Source of the DNA: Oerskovia rustica
Lineage (GTDB): Bacteria > Actinomycetota > Actinomycetes > Actinomycetales > Cellulomonadaceae
Direction of reading: 5' to 3'
Assembly (NCBI RefSeq): GCF_014836555.1
Contig: NZ_JACSQQ010000024.1
Span: forward strand, 13,281-66,563
Length of the DNA: 53,283 bases
In this document: positions 17,796-25,988 of the stretch, in pieces
Numbering within the stretch: position 1 is the first letter of the stretch
How the letters are laid out: each line of letters opens with the position of its first letter
The notes under the pieces: generated by a model
What the model was told of the DNA's origin: nothing
Seen by the model: only the letters and a program-made list of their open reading frames with translations
Database searches by the model: none
Position numbers and translations under genes: made by a program

Positions 17796-17952
17796 CGGGA
17801 CGGACCGCTTCCCGCAGTCGGCGATCTGCCCTACGCTCGCCGGCGGCCCGCGAGATCCACACGTTCCGCGGGCGCCGGTTCATCGGTGCCGCGCTCAACG
17901 GCTTCCTGCGGCGCACGCTCGACGCCCAGGTCCAGGCGCCCGCCTGACAGGT
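17796..17952 (+). other. Intergenic region with a possible gene remnant
   Basis: From about 17842 to a TGA at 17947 one plus-strand frame encodes a plausible peptide tail (starting AAREIHTFRGRRF) without any usable start codon. It could be a 3' fragment of a lost gene or chance. The last bases, with the start of the convergent regulator's 3' end, form a 17-base sequence (17947-17963) repeated at 34412. Confidence 0.25.
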
Positions 17953-19032
17953 CTACCTCGGCGTCGGCGGTGCGGACGGCGGCGCGACCGAGCCGCGGAT
18001 GACCAGGTGGAGCGGCAGGACCGTGCGGGCGGGCTCGGCGACGTCGTCGGGGGCGTCGGCGCCGCGACGGGCCATGGCACGTTCGAGGGCGTCGACCGCC
18101 GCGAGGGCGAGCGCCGCGACGGGCTGCTCGAGCGTCGTGAGCTGGGGCCGCAGCCACTGGCCGATGCGGATGCCGTCGCAGCCCACGACCGACAGGTCCT
18201 CGGGGATGCGGATGCCGTGGAGCTCGGCGGCACCGAGCATCCCGACGGCCACGATGTCGCTGCCCACGAACACCGCGGTGGGGGCGTTCCCGGGGCGCGT
18301 CAGGTAGGGGAAGGTCGAGGCACCGAACTGCTCGGTGTACGGGCCGTGGCGGACCAGCTCGGGGTCGACCGTCAGTCCGGCGTCGGTGAGCGCGTCGACG
18401 TAGCCGCGCTTGCGCTCCTGGGTCGTGGAGAGCTCGGGCGGGCCGGCGACGTGCGCGATCCTGCGGTGCCCCTGCTGGATGAGGTACCTCGTGGCCTGGT
18501 AGGCGCCGCCGTAGTTGTCGACGGTCACGGTGTCGACCGCGAGGTCGAGGTCGATCTCCTCGTCGATCACGACGACGGGCAGCCCGTCCTCGACGGCGCG
18601 GGCGAGGCGCTCGTCGGTCCGGCTCATGCCGAGGTAGATCAGGCCCCCCAGCACGTCGCTGCCCCCGATCAGGGGGCTCAGCCCGCCGTCGCGCTCGCCG
18701 TGCTTGCCGGAGACCGCGACGACCAGGGGGATCTGGCGTGAGGCCGCGAGGTCGGCGCACTCCTCGGCCAGGGTCGTGAAGAACGGGTTGGTGAAGTCGG
18801 GCACGACGAGCGCCACGACGCCCTGCCCGGCGTCGGTGCGCGCGTGCGGTCCCGCTCCCGGCCGGGCGGTGCGGACCCCGCGGTTCGCGGTGGCGCCGCG
18901 GTAGTCGAGCGCGGCGACCGCGGCGTCGATCCGGGCCGCGGTCTCGGGCTGGACGTTGAGCTGGCCGCGCAGGTAGCGGGAGGCCGTCGACGTCGAGACG
19001 CCTGCGTGTTGCGCAACTTGCGTCAGTGTCAT
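17953..19032 (-). CDS. LacI family transcriptional repressor
   Basis: The roughly 360-residue protein has an N-terminal helix-turn-helix (MTLTQVAQHAGVSTSTASRYL), the hinge region and a periplasmic-binding-like effector domain (VALVVPDFTNPFF, VGCDGIRIG). It is divergent from the GATase-PfkB-YdcZ-PTE operon and almost certainly controls it through the TTGCGCAA palindromes. One such palindrome lies inside its own N-terminal codons. ATG at 19032 is preferred because GAGAGG sits eight bases before it; GTG at 19041 would add three residues. Confidence 0.92.
   Translation of the reverse strand: MTLTQVAQHAGVSTSTASRYLRGQLNVQPETAARIDAAVAALDYRGATANRGVRTARPGAGPHARTDAGQGVVALVVPDFTNPFFTTLAEECADLAASRQIPLVVAVSGKHGERDGGLSPLIGGSDVLGGLIYLGMSRTDERLARAVEDGLPVVVIDEEIDLDLAVDTVTVDNYGGAYQATRYLIQQGHRRIAHVAGPPELSTTQERKRGYVDALTDAGLTVDPELVRHGPYTEQFGASTFPYLTRPGNAPTAVFVGSDIVAVGMLGAAELHGIRIPEDLSVVGCDGIRIGQWLRPQLTTLEQPVAALALAAVDALERAMARRGADAPDDVAEPARTVLPLHLVIRGSVAPPSAPPTPR
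19008..19017. promoter_or_regulatory. GTTGCGCAAC palindrome inside the repressor gene
   Basis: This perfect 10-base palindrome lies in codons of the recognition-helix region of the LacI-type gene. It has the same core as the two sites in the operon promoter about 200 bases away. It could be an auxiliary operator for DNA looping or autoregulation. Confidence 0.5.
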
Positions 19033-19188
19033 CGTCGCCACCTCTCTGCTCGTGCCCCGGCCGTCGGGTGCCTCCCGAGCCTATCGCTGCGCCGGTGCCG
19101 GGCGGGCCGTGAGTCCGTGGGGACCGCGGATTCCCGGGGCCCGTTGGTGCGGCGGCGGCCCGGCGACGGGTGTCTCGTCGCTGCTCGG

Positions 19189-19217
19189 TTGACACCAGGA
19201 TGCCGTGCGCCTAGGTT
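19189..19217 (+). promoter_or_regulatory. Promoter of the GATase-PfkB-YdcZ-PTE operon
   Basis: A perfect -35 TTGACA (19189-19194) is followed, after exactly 17 bases, by TAGGTT (19212-19217), which fits TAnnnT. The main operator begins at the last base of the -10 box, so a bound repressor would block initiation. Confidence 0.75.
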
Positions 19218-19228
19218 GTTGCGCAACA
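19217..19228. promoter_or_regulatory. Operator 1, TGTTGCGCAACA
   Basis: A perfect 12-base palindrome with a central CG step, typical of LacI-family operators, overlaps the -10 box and transcription start. Confidence 0.7.
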
Positions 19229-19239
19229 GCAACACAACA

Positions 19240-19247
19240 TTGCGCAA
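19240..19247. promoter_or_regulatory. Operator 2, TTGCGCAA
   Basis: The palindromic core repeats 20 bases (about two helical turns) after the first site, on the same face of the DNA. The flanks are less symmetric than in operator 1. Confidence 0.6.
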
Positions 19248-19293
19248 CGTCGCCGATGTGCGGCCGAGCCCGAACCGTCTTGAGGAGAACCGC

Positions 19294-20037
19294 ATGAGCC
19301 GCGTGCTGCTTGCCGGAGAGTCGTGGATCAATGCCGCGACGGACTACAAGGGCTACGACGCCTTCCCGCACGCCCAGCTGGAGATCGGCTGCGCCAAGCT
19401 GCTCGAGGCGCTCGCCGCCGAGGGGCACGACGTCACGCACCTCCCGTCGCACCTCGTCGCGACCGACTTCCCGTCGACGCTCGAGGAGCTCGACGCGTAC
19501 GACGTCGTCCTCCTGTCGGACATCGGCGCCAACACCCTCCTGCTCCCGCCCGTCGTGTTCTCCGAGGGACGTCCCTTCCCGAACCGCATCAAGCTCCTCG
19601 CCGAGTGGGTGCGCCGCGGCGGCGGCCTCATGATGGCCGGCGGCTACCTCAGCTTCCAGGGCTTCCAGGCCAAGGCCAACTACCACGGCACCGCGGTCGA
19701 GGCCGTCCTGCCCGTCGAGATCCTCCCGTACGACGACCGCGAGGAGACCCCCGAGGGCATCAGCGGCGTCCTGACCGACGTCGAGCACCCCGTGACCGCG
19801 GGCCTCGACGCGCAGTGGCCCATCCTGCTCGGCTACCAGAAGCTCACCGCCAAGGCCGACGCGACCGTCCTGGCGACGATCGAGGGCCGCCCGCTCGTCG
19901 CGGTCCGCACCGAGGGCGAGGGCCGCACGCTGGCGTTCGCGTCCGACATCTCCCCGCACTGGGCCCCCCGCGAGTTCATGGAGTGGTCCGGCTACGGGAA
20001 GCTCTTCGGCCAGGCGATCACCTGGCTCGCAGGCTGA
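19294..20037 (+). CDS. GATase1-like protein (putative glutamine amidotransferase fold)
   Basis: The 247-residue protein matches the GATase1-like family: VLLAGESW at the N-terminus, VVLLSDIGANTLLLPP, GGGLMMAGGYLSFQG, and a C-terminal FASDISPHWAPREF. The family shares the class I glutamine amidotransferase fold, but I see no Cys at the classical nucleophile elbow, where GGYLS is found. A true amidotransferase activity is therefore doubtful. It is the first gene of the LacI-controlled operon, with GAGGAG just upstream. Its stop overlaps the kinase start (TGATG). Confidence 0.8.
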   Translation: MSRVLLAGESWINAATDYKGYDAFPHAQLEIGCAKLLEALAAEGHDVTHLPSHLVATDFPSTLEELDAYDVVLLSDIGANTLLLPPVVFSEGRPFPNRIKLLAEWVRRGGGLMMAGGYLSFQGFQAKANYHGTAVEAVLPVEILPYDDREETPEGISGVLTDVEHPVTAGLDAQWPILLGYQKLTAKADATVLATIEGRPLVAVRTEGEGRTLAFASDISPHWAPREFMEWSGYGKLFGQAITWLAG

Positions 20038-21020
20038 TGAGCGCCCGCCCCGAGGGCGGGGTCACCCCCGCCCTCGCCCCGCAGGTCGCGGCCTCCCCGG
20101 AGGTGACGGTCGTCGGCAGCCTGAACATGGACATCAGGCTGACCGTCGACCGGATCCCGCGCTCGGGCGAGACCATCAGCGCGACCGGGCTCAAGCGCTC
20201 GCCCGGCGGCAAGGGGGCCAACCAGGCCGTCGCCGCCGCACGCCTGGGGCGTCGCGTCGCGATGGTGGGCGCCGTCGGGGACGACGACGCGGGCCGTGCG
20301 ATCACGGCCCGTCTCGTGGCCGAGGGACTCGACGTCGCGTCGGTCGCGGTGTCCGAGCAGCCCACCGGCACCGCCGTGATCCTCTGGGAGCAGCCCGAGT
20401 CCACGATCGTCATCGAGGCGGGCGCCAACGCCGACGTCGACGAGCAGTTCGTCGACTCGCGCGACGCCGCGGTCCGGGCCGTCGCCGACGCGCAGGTCGT
20501 CCTGTGCCAGTGCGAGACCCCGCTCGGTGCGCTCGCCGCCGTCACGCGCCTCGCGACCGGCACGACGATCCTCAACCCGGCCCCCGCGGTCCCGGTCCCC
20601 GCAGAGATCCGCGACCGGTTCGACGTCCTGGTCCCCAACCGGTTCGAGCTCGCGACCCTCGCGGGCGCGCCCGAGGCCCCCGAGGCCCTCGCCGACGTCG
20701 TGGCCATGGTGCGGGGGCTCGCCTTCCCGGGCGACGTCGTCGTGACCCTCGGGGCCGACGGCTCGGTCGTGGTGCCTCGTGACGGCCTGCCGACCCCCGT
20801 CCCGGCCGTCCGCGTCGACGCGATCGACACGACCGCCGCGGGCGACAGCTTCTGCGCGGCGCTCGCCGACGGGCTCCTGCGCGGCGAGGACCTCGTCGGA
20901 GCCGCCCGCTGGGCGGCCCGCGTCGCAGCCGTCACCACCACTCGCGACGGGGCCATCGAGTCCCTGCCGCTCGCCGACGAGGTGCCCGCCGCACCGCAGG
21001 ACCCCACGCCGGAGCACTGA
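20037..21020 (+). CDS. PfkB family sugar kinase, ribokinase-like
   Basis: The 327-residue protein has both PfkB signatures: an N-terminal VVGSLNMDI with SPGGKGANQAVAAARLG, and a C-terminal DTTAAGDSFCAALADGLL containing the catalytic Asp and anion hole. The GGKGANQA form is closest to ribokinase. Context suggests it phosphorylates the operon's own substrate rather than free ribose; no ribose ABC transporter is present. An extra 20 N-terminal residues are Pro/Ala-rich. Confidence 0.88.
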   Translation: MSARPEGGVTPALAPQVAASPEVTVVGSLNMDIRLTVDRIPRSGETISATGLKRSPGGKGANQAVAAARLGRRVAMVGAVGDDDAGRAITARLVAEGLDVASVAVSEQPTGTAVILWEQPESTIVIEAGANADVDEQFVDSRDAAVRAVADAQVVLCQCETPLGALAAVTRLATGTTILNPAPAVPVPAEIRDRFDVLVPNRFELATLAGAPEAPEALADVVAMVRGLAFPGDVVVTLGADGSVVVPRDGLPTPVPAVRVDAIDTTAAGDSFCAALADGLLRGEDLVGAARWAARVAAVTTTRDGAIESLPLADEVPAAPQDPTPEH

Positions 21021-21039
21021 CCCTCACGACCCGTCCGAC

Positions 21040-21083
21040 CGCACGACCCCCACCCAGCACCACCCGCACGACCCCCACCCAGC
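21040..21083 (+). repeat. Two 19-base direct repeats in the kinase-transporter gap
   Basis: An exact 19-base unit, C-rich on the plus strand, occurs at 21040-21058 and 21065-21083. No function is evident. Confidence 0.6.
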
Positions 21084-21151
21084 CCGACCACTCAGCGTCG
21101 ACCCAGGGCTGGCCGTTCGATCGGTCCACCGATCCGACGTACCGTCGAAAG

Positions 21152-21175
21152 ATGAAAGGCACGGCCAAGCAATGA
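21152..21175 (+). CDS. Seven-codon upstream reading frame MKGTAKQ
   Basis: ATG at 21152 opens a seven-codon frame whose TGA overlaps the transporter ATG as ATGA. This is the arrangement seen in translational coupling. The transporter itself has no good ribosome site at normal spacing. It may be a leader peptide, or an accidental frame. Confidence 0.3.
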   Translation: MKGTAKQ

Positions 21176-22260
21176 AGCACACCACGCCGGAGACGGCCTC
21201 CCGCTCGGGAGGCGCCCAGACGGTCGCCCCGTCGCAGCGCAACAAGGTCAAGAGCACAGCGACCGCGCTCCTCGTCCTCGCGACCGTCCTCGCCGGAGCC
21301 CTCGGCCCCATGCAGGCCGCGGTCAACGGTCAGCTCGGCAAGACGATCGGTGACGGCCACGCGGCCGCCCTCATCTCGTTCGGCACGGGCCTGGTCCTGA
21401 TGTTCGTCATCGTGTTCGCGCGCCCCGTGACGCGGCGCGAGGCGCTGGCGATCCCGAGCCTCATCAAGGGCCGCACGATCCCGTGGTGGAACTTCCTCGC
21501 GGGTCTCTGCGGCGCCGTCATCGTCCTCTCGGAGGGCGTCACGGTCGGTGTCCTGGGCGTCGCGACGTTCCAGATCTCGCTCATCTCGGGTCTGGTCATC
21601 TCGGGCGTGATCTGCGACCGCCTCGGTGTCACCGCCTCGGTCAAGCAGCCGCTCACGTTCTTCCGCCTCGCGGGCGCGGTCCTCGCGATCGTCGCGACCG
21701 TCATCGTCATCTCGCCGAACTTCTCGACCCCGCACACGATCGCCCTCGCGATCATGCCGTTCGTCGGCGGTCTCCTCGCCGGCTGGCAGCCCGCCGGCAA
21801 CGCCGCGGTCGCCGACGCCACGGGTTCGATGCTCGTCTCGATCGGGTGGAACTTCCTGGTCGGCTTCACGGCCCTCGGCATCGCCTACGGGATCCGCGCC
21901 ATGACCTCGGGCGTCGACTTCCAGCTGCCGCCCACGTGGTGGATGTACCTCGGCGGCCCGCTCGGCCTGCTCTCGATCGCGCTCATGGCGCTGCTGGTCC
22001 GCGGCCTCGGGCTGCTGCTCCTGGGCCTCGCGTCCACGGCAGGTCAGCTCGTCGGTTCGCTCCTGATCGACTGGGCCGTCCCGTCGCTCGGGCACACGAT
22101 CTACGCGGCCACGATCATCGGCACCGTGATCGCGCTCGTCGCGGCGGTGATCGGCATGATCCCGTCCGGGAAGTCGACCGAGGCGCCCGCCGGGAGCGGT
22201 GACGCAGGAGTGACCGCCGCCGTCGGCGGTGGTGAGGCAGGAGAGGTGAGCCCGCGATGA
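21172..22260 (+). CDS. DMT family transporter with two YdcZ (DUF606) domains
   Basis: The 362-residue membrane protein has about ten helices. Two tandem YdcZ-type halves are visible: MQAAVNGQLGKTIGDG with VTVGVLGVATFQISLISGL, and PAGNAAVADATGS with LGLLLLGLASTAGQLVGSLLIDW. Most YdcZ proteins have one half, so this is a fused duplicate. The family belongs to the drug/metabolite superfamily; substrates are mostly unknown. Position between the sugar kinase and the metal hydrolase suggests uptake of the operon's substrate. Its stop overlaps the next start (ATGA). Confidence 0.85.
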   Translation: MKHTTPETASRSGGAQTVAPSQRNKVKSTATALLVLATVLAGALGPMQAAVNGQLGKTIGDGHAAALISFGTGLVLMFVIVFARPVTRREALAIPSLIKGRTIPWWNFLAGLCGAVIVLSEGVTVGVLGVATFQISLISGLVISGVICDRLGVTASVKQPLTFFRLAGAVLAIVATVIVISPNFSTPHTIALAIMPFVGGLLAGWQPAGNAAVADATGSMLVSIGWNFLVGFTALGIAYGIRAMTSGVDFQLPPTWWMYLGGPLGLLSIALMALLVRGLGLLLLGLASTAGQLVGSLLIDWAVPSLGHTIYAATIIGTVIALVAAVIGMIPSGKSTEAPAGSGDAGVTAAVGGGEAGEVSPR

Positions 22261-23306
22261 ACATCACGCCGGCCGGATTCGTCCAGACGGTCACCGGACG
22301 CGTCGCCGTGGCGGACCTGGGACTGACCCTGCCCCACGAGCACCTGTTCAACGACCTGTCGGGGGTGCTCGACGCACCCAGCTACGAGTTCTCCCGGGCC
22401 GTGGTCCGCGAGCCCGTGTCCGCGTCGGTCGCCTGGGCGCTGCGCCAGGACCCGTACTGCTGCGCCGACAACATCGCCGACAAGCCCGTCGCCGCGGTCG
22501 AGGCGGAGATCCGCAGCTTCGCGGCCCTGGGGGGACGGACCGTCGTGGACGCGACGTCGAGCGAGGCGATCGGGCGCAACCCCGAGCGCCTGGCGGACGT
22601 CGCGAGCCGCACGGGCCTCAACGTCGTCATGGGCGCGGGTGCCTACCTCGAGAAGTTCGAGGGCGAGCGCATCACGGCCCAGGCCGTGGACGCACAGGCC
22701 GCGGCGATCTCGCGCGAGCTGTCCGACGGCGTGCGGGACACGGGCATCCGGCCCGGCGTGATCGGGGAGATCGGCGTCTCGCCGGACTTCACCGCGGGGG
22801 AGCGGGCGTCGTTGCGGGCCTCGGCCCTGGCGCAGCTCGAGCACCCGCACGTCGCGATGCAGATCCACCTGCCCGGCTGGCAGCGTCGCGCGCACGAGAT
22901 CCTCGACCTCGTGCTCGACGAGGTGGGAGTGCGACCCGAGAAGGTCGTGCTGTGCCACATGGACCCCTCGGCCGAGGATCCCGAGTACCAGCGGGCCGTC
23001 GCGGAGCGGGGGGTGTGGCTCGAGTTCGACATGGTCGGCATGGACATCACCTACCCCAAGGAGGGCGTCTCGCCCGACCCGCACACCACGGCGGGCGCCG
23101 TGCACCGGCTCATCGAGGCGGGGTTCGCGGGCCAGGTGCTCATGAGCCACGACGTGTTCCTCAAGCAGATGTGGGTGCAGAACGGCGGGAACGGGTTCGC
23201 GTACGTGCCCACGGTCTTCACCGAGATGCTCGCGCAGCGTGGGGTCGAGCGCGAGGTGCTGCGCCGTCTGACGCACGAGAACCCGGCGGCGATGCTCACG
23301 GCGTGA
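22257..23306 (+). CDS. Phosphotriesterase family metal-dependent hydrolase
   Basis: The 349-residue TIM-barrel protein has all expected binuclear metal ligands: HEH in LPHEHLF, the bridging Glu in GVIGEIG, His in MQIHLPGW and VLCHMDP, and Asp in LMSHDVF. A bridging Glu instead of carboxylated Lys is typical of PTE-like lactonases and phospho-sugar lactonases. Here it probably opens a lactone or cleaves a phosphorylated intermediate produced by the kinase; the substrate is unknown. It is the last gene of the operon. Confidence 0.88.
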   Translation: MNITPAGFVQTVTGRVAVADLGLTLPHEHLFNDLSGVLDAPSYEFSRAVVREPVSASVAWALRQDPYCCADNIADKPVAAVEAEIRSFAALGGRTVVDATSSEAIGRNPERLADVASRTGLNVVMGAGAYLEKFEGERITAQAVDAQAAAISRELSDGVRDTGIRPGVIGEIGVSPDFTAGERASLRASALAQLEHPHVAMQIHLPGWQRRAHEILDLVLDEVGVRPEKVVLCHMDPSAEDPEYQRAVAERGVWLEFDMVGMDITYPKEGVSPDPHTTAGAVHRLIEAGFAGQVLMSHDVFLKQMWVQNGGNGFAYVPTVFTEMLAQRGVEREVLRRLTHENPAAMLTA

Positions 23307-23351
23307 CGGCGACCGGTTGACTGGGTGGCCGCGAGGCCCGGTTCCCCCCAC

Positions 23352-23407
23352 CCGGCCCGACGACGGGGCGAGCGTCGAGCGGTCGGCGCGCGACGTCGTC
23401 GGGCCGG
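23352..23407 (+). terminator. 13-bp inverted repeat after the PTE operon
   Basis: The arms 23352-23364 and 23395-23407 pair perfectly over 13 GC-rich bases, with a 30-base loop. The site lies shortly before the next gene's start and probably ends the operon transcript. Confidence 0.4.
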
Positions 23408-23422
23408 TGGAAGAGTCGGCCC

Positions 23423-23860
23423 ATGCGATTCCGGACGACGATCCTCCAGAGCGGCAAGACGGCCACCGGCATCCCCGTGCCCGACGACGTGGTCGCCGCG
23501 CTCGGCGCGGGCAAGCGCGTCCCCGTGCGAGTCACGGTCGGCGGGCACACCTACCGCAGCTCGGTCGCGCCGTACCAGGGCCGGTTCATGATCGCGCTCA
23601 GCGCGGAGAACCGGGAGGCCGCCGGGGTGTCGGGCGGGAACGAGGTGGACGTCGAGATCGAGGTCGACGACGCACCGCGCGAGGTCGCTGTGCCCGACGA
23701 CCTCGCGGCAGTCCTCACGGTCGAGGCGCGCACGGCGTTCGACTCGCTGTCGTTCAGCCGCCGGCGCGCACTGGTCGAGCCGATCGAGGCCGCGAAGACC
23801 CCTGAGACCCGGCAGCGGCGCATCGACAAGGCGGTCGCGGAGCTGGCTCCCGGCACGTAG
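23423..23860 (+). CDS. YdeI/OmpD-associated family protein with DUF1905
   Basis: The 145-residue protein has a DUF1905 beta-barrel-like N-terminus (MRFRTTIL ... TGIPVPDDVVAALG, ... VRVTVGGHTYRSSVAPYQGRFMIALS) and a YdeI-type C-terminus (FDSLSFSRRRALVEPIEAAKTPETRQRRIDKAV). Members are annotated as bacteriocin-protection-like, but their biochemical role is not known. It stands alone. Confidence 0.85.
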   Translation: MRFRTTILQSGKTATGIPVPDDVVAALGAGKRVPVRVTVGGHTYRSSVAPYQGRFMIALSAENREAAGVSGGNEVDVEIEVDDAPREVAVPDDLAAVLTVEARTAFDSLSFSRRRALVEPIEAAKTPETRQRRIDKAVAELAPGT

Positions 23861-23893
23861 GGCCCTCGACGTGGAAGGCGCTGCGCGAGGCCC

Positions 23894-25321
23894 CTACTTC
23901 GAGCCCGAACCCGCCACGCCACCCAGCAGCGCGAAGGCGCTCTCCGCGGTGTCGACCAGCACGGTCGGGTTCGCGGTCACAGCCGGGTCGGTGGCCGCGA
24001 GCTGCACTGTCACGACGTAGCTGCCGCCCTCGGCATCCTCCGCGAGCCACGATCCGGCCAGCACGCCCGGCGCGCTGCCACCCTTGAACGCGACGTAGGG
24101 CCACGCCTCGGCGTCCACCTCGATGCCGGGGTTGACCGAGAGCACCTCGCGCACGACGGGGTCCTGCTCGCCGCGCTCGTGCAACCAGACGTGTGCGGCG
24201 CACAGGTCCGACGACGTCGCGAACCAGTCGACGTCGTCCTGCCAGACGGGCGTGGTCACTCCCGCAGGGTCGACGTCGAGGGGGCCGCCGGGCAGCGCGT
24301 CGAGCATCGCGCGGCGCTCCGCGGTGCTTGCCGCCCCCCACGCGGAGGCCTGCGACGGCGTTCCCCAGGCGATCGCGAACGCGTCGCGGGTCGTGAGGAA
24401 CGGGGTGTTGAGCGACGGGTCCGCGTGTCCCAGCGCGGCCTGCGCGCGTTCGACCGCGTCGCGCCCCACGGCCTGGACCAGCAGGTCGGTCGCGGTGTTG
24501 TCGCTGATCGAGATCATGAGCCCGGCCGCCTCACGCACCGTGACCACGGTGCCCGTGGGCGCGTCCTGGAGCTGGCCCGCGGGCAGCGACCGCACGTCGT
24601 CGGTCACGGTGAGCGCGTCGTCCCAGGTCAGCGTCCCGGCCTCGACGGCCTGCGACACAGCGCCCAGCACGTAGAGCTTGAAGATCGAGCCGAGCGGCAG
24701 CACCTCGTCCGCGTCCGAGCCGCCGGGGGCCTCCCCGACCGGCCGGCACGTCCCGTCGTCCAGGACCTGGGCCACGAGCAGCGAGCTCCGCGCGTCCACG
24801 GCGTCGAGACGTTCGCCCAGCTCGTCCCAGCTCTCGGCGGGCTCACGGTGCGGGTCGTCGCCCGGGCCGAAGAACAGGGTCTCGATGCGGCTGTCCGCGT
24901 CGACCCCGATCTGCATCGTGAAGAACTGACCGCTCGCGCCGACGATCGTCAGCGCGGCCTGCTGCTCGCCCGGGTCGACCGCGTCGACCGAGACCGGCAC
25001 CCACTCCTGGTCCGCGCGGAGCTGCTCCAGGACGGGCACGAGCTGTGCGGCGGGCACCTGGTCCAGGAACGACCGCGCGAACCGCCGCTCGAGCGTCGCG
25101 GCGTCGGGGGACGCGTCCGCGTTGAGCACCTCGAGGGCCCACCCTGCCGCCTTGCCGACGGTCCCGCCCGGCAGCGCGACCGCGGTCGGTGCCACGTTCG
25201 GCGTGGGTGACACCTCGGAGCCGGGACCGGTCGACGAGCACCCGGTCAGTGCGAGCCCCGCGACGAGGAGGCCTCCTACGAGGGACGAGCGGCGGCGTCG
25301 GGCAGCAGAAGGGGAGGGCAT
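23894..25321 (-). CDS. Lipid-anchored class A beta-lactamase-like serine hydrolase
   Basis: The 475-residue protein has a lipobox (LTGC, Cys28) and, after a domain of about 150 residues resembling a Cpe/ORF12-type N-terminal module, a serine beta-lactamase fold. Catalytic motifs are SIFK (Ser212/Lys215), SDN (273-275) and KGGS (413-416). I could not confirm the Glu of the omega loop, so it may be an esterase, a cephalosporin-type hydrolase or a penicillin-binding enzyme rather than a resistance beta-lactamase. It would sit on the outer face of the membrane. Confidence 0.85.
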   Translation of the reverse strand: MPSPSAARRRRSSLVGGLLVAGLALTGCSSTGPGSEVSPTPNVAPTAVALPGGTVGKAAGWALEVLNADASPDAATLERRFARSFLDQVPAAQLVPVLEQLRADQEWVPVSVDAVDPGEQQAALTIVGASGQFFTMQIGVDADSRIETLFFGPGDDPHREPAESWDELGERLDAVDARSSLLVAQVLDDGTCRPVGEAPGGSDADEVLPLGSIFKLYVLGAVSQAVEAGTLTWDDALTVTDDVRSLPAGQLQDAPTGTVVTVREAAGLMISISDNTATDLLVQAVGRDAVERAQAALGHADPSLNTPFLTTRDAFAIAWGTPSQASAWGAASTAERRAMLDALPGGPLDVDPAGVTTPVWQDDVDWFATSSDLCAAHVWLHERGEQDPVVREVLSVNPGIEVDAEAWPYVAFKGGSAPGVLAGSWLAEDAEGGSYVVTVQLAATDPAVTANPTVLVDTAESAFALLGGVAGSGSK

Positions 25322-25388
25322 CGGGACACCCTACGGAACACCCCTCGCACGGCGGGGGCGGACCCGCCGGGGCCGCCCGACCTCGACC

Positions 25389-25658
25389 TCAGGACGCGCG
25401 CGCGACGAACCGCTTCACGACCCGCTTGGCCTCGCGGCCCGCGAACCGGCGCGCGAACACGCTCGCCGCGGCCGCCGCGGCGGCGAACGTCACGGCGCTG
25501 ATGATGCCGACCTCCGGGTCGTCCAGGTCCTTGGGTGCGTCGTGCCCCGTGGCCTTGGCCCACGCGTAGCTCACGGCCTTCTGCGCGATCCAGCCCGCGG
25601 CCAGCGTCAGCGCGACGGTCGTGACCTTCTCGGCGAGGGTCTGCTCGTTCTCGGCCAT
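25389..25658 (-). CDS. DUF4235 domain-containing protein
   Basis: The 89-residue protein has two hydrophobic segments (VALTLAAGWIAQKA and IISAVTFAAAAAAASVFA) and the DUF4235 pattern of a basic C-terminal tail with RRFAGREAKRVVKR. A Gly/Ala-rich membrane protein is likely. The function of the family is unknown. The window has a second member at 30305. Confidence 0.8.
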   Translation of the reverse strand: MAENEQTLAEKVTTVALTLAAGWIAQKAVSYAWAKATGHDAPKDLDDPEVGIISAVTFAAAAAAASVFARRFAGREAKRVVKRFVARAS

Positions 25659-25833
25659 GTGTGTTCCTCCGGTGAGGGTGAGGCGGGCGGGGTGGGACCG
25701 CCGTCGTTCCCGCAGGCCCGACGGCGAAGCTCACGTCCCACCGTAGCCGTCCCCGGGGCCGGGCACGCCCCGGGCGACGTCACACGCCGGAGCCCTGTCT
25801 GCGGCGTCGGGCCGCGGTGTAAAGTCGCAGGTG

Positions 25834-25945
25834 AACGACAGGGGAGCGCCGACCGCCCGGGAGACACCGGGCAACGGGCGCTGAGAGTGCGGACCACCGC
25901 AGACCCTCGAACCTGATCCGGTTAGCACCGGTGGAGGAAGTCGGG
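25834..25945 (+). ncRNA. TPP riboswitch (THI element)
   Basis: The conserved THI-box elements are present in order: GGGGAGCGCC, CTGAGAGTGCGG, ACCCTCGAACCTGATCCGGTT, and the closing GGAGGAAGTCGG. P1 pairs CGAC at 25836-25839 with GTCG at 25940-25943. It precedes a thiamine ABC transporter, so thiamine pyrophosphate should switch expression off. TAAAGT at 25820-25825 is a plausible -10 box giving a start just before the element. Confidence 0.95.
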
Positions 25946-25988
25946 CTTCTCTAGCCTCGCTCACGGGACCTCCCGTGCGCGAGGTCCC

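Noticed and set aside
17842-17947. Short gene ending at 17947
   Set aside because: No start codon or ribosome site exists; it is listed only as a possible remnant within the intergenic region.
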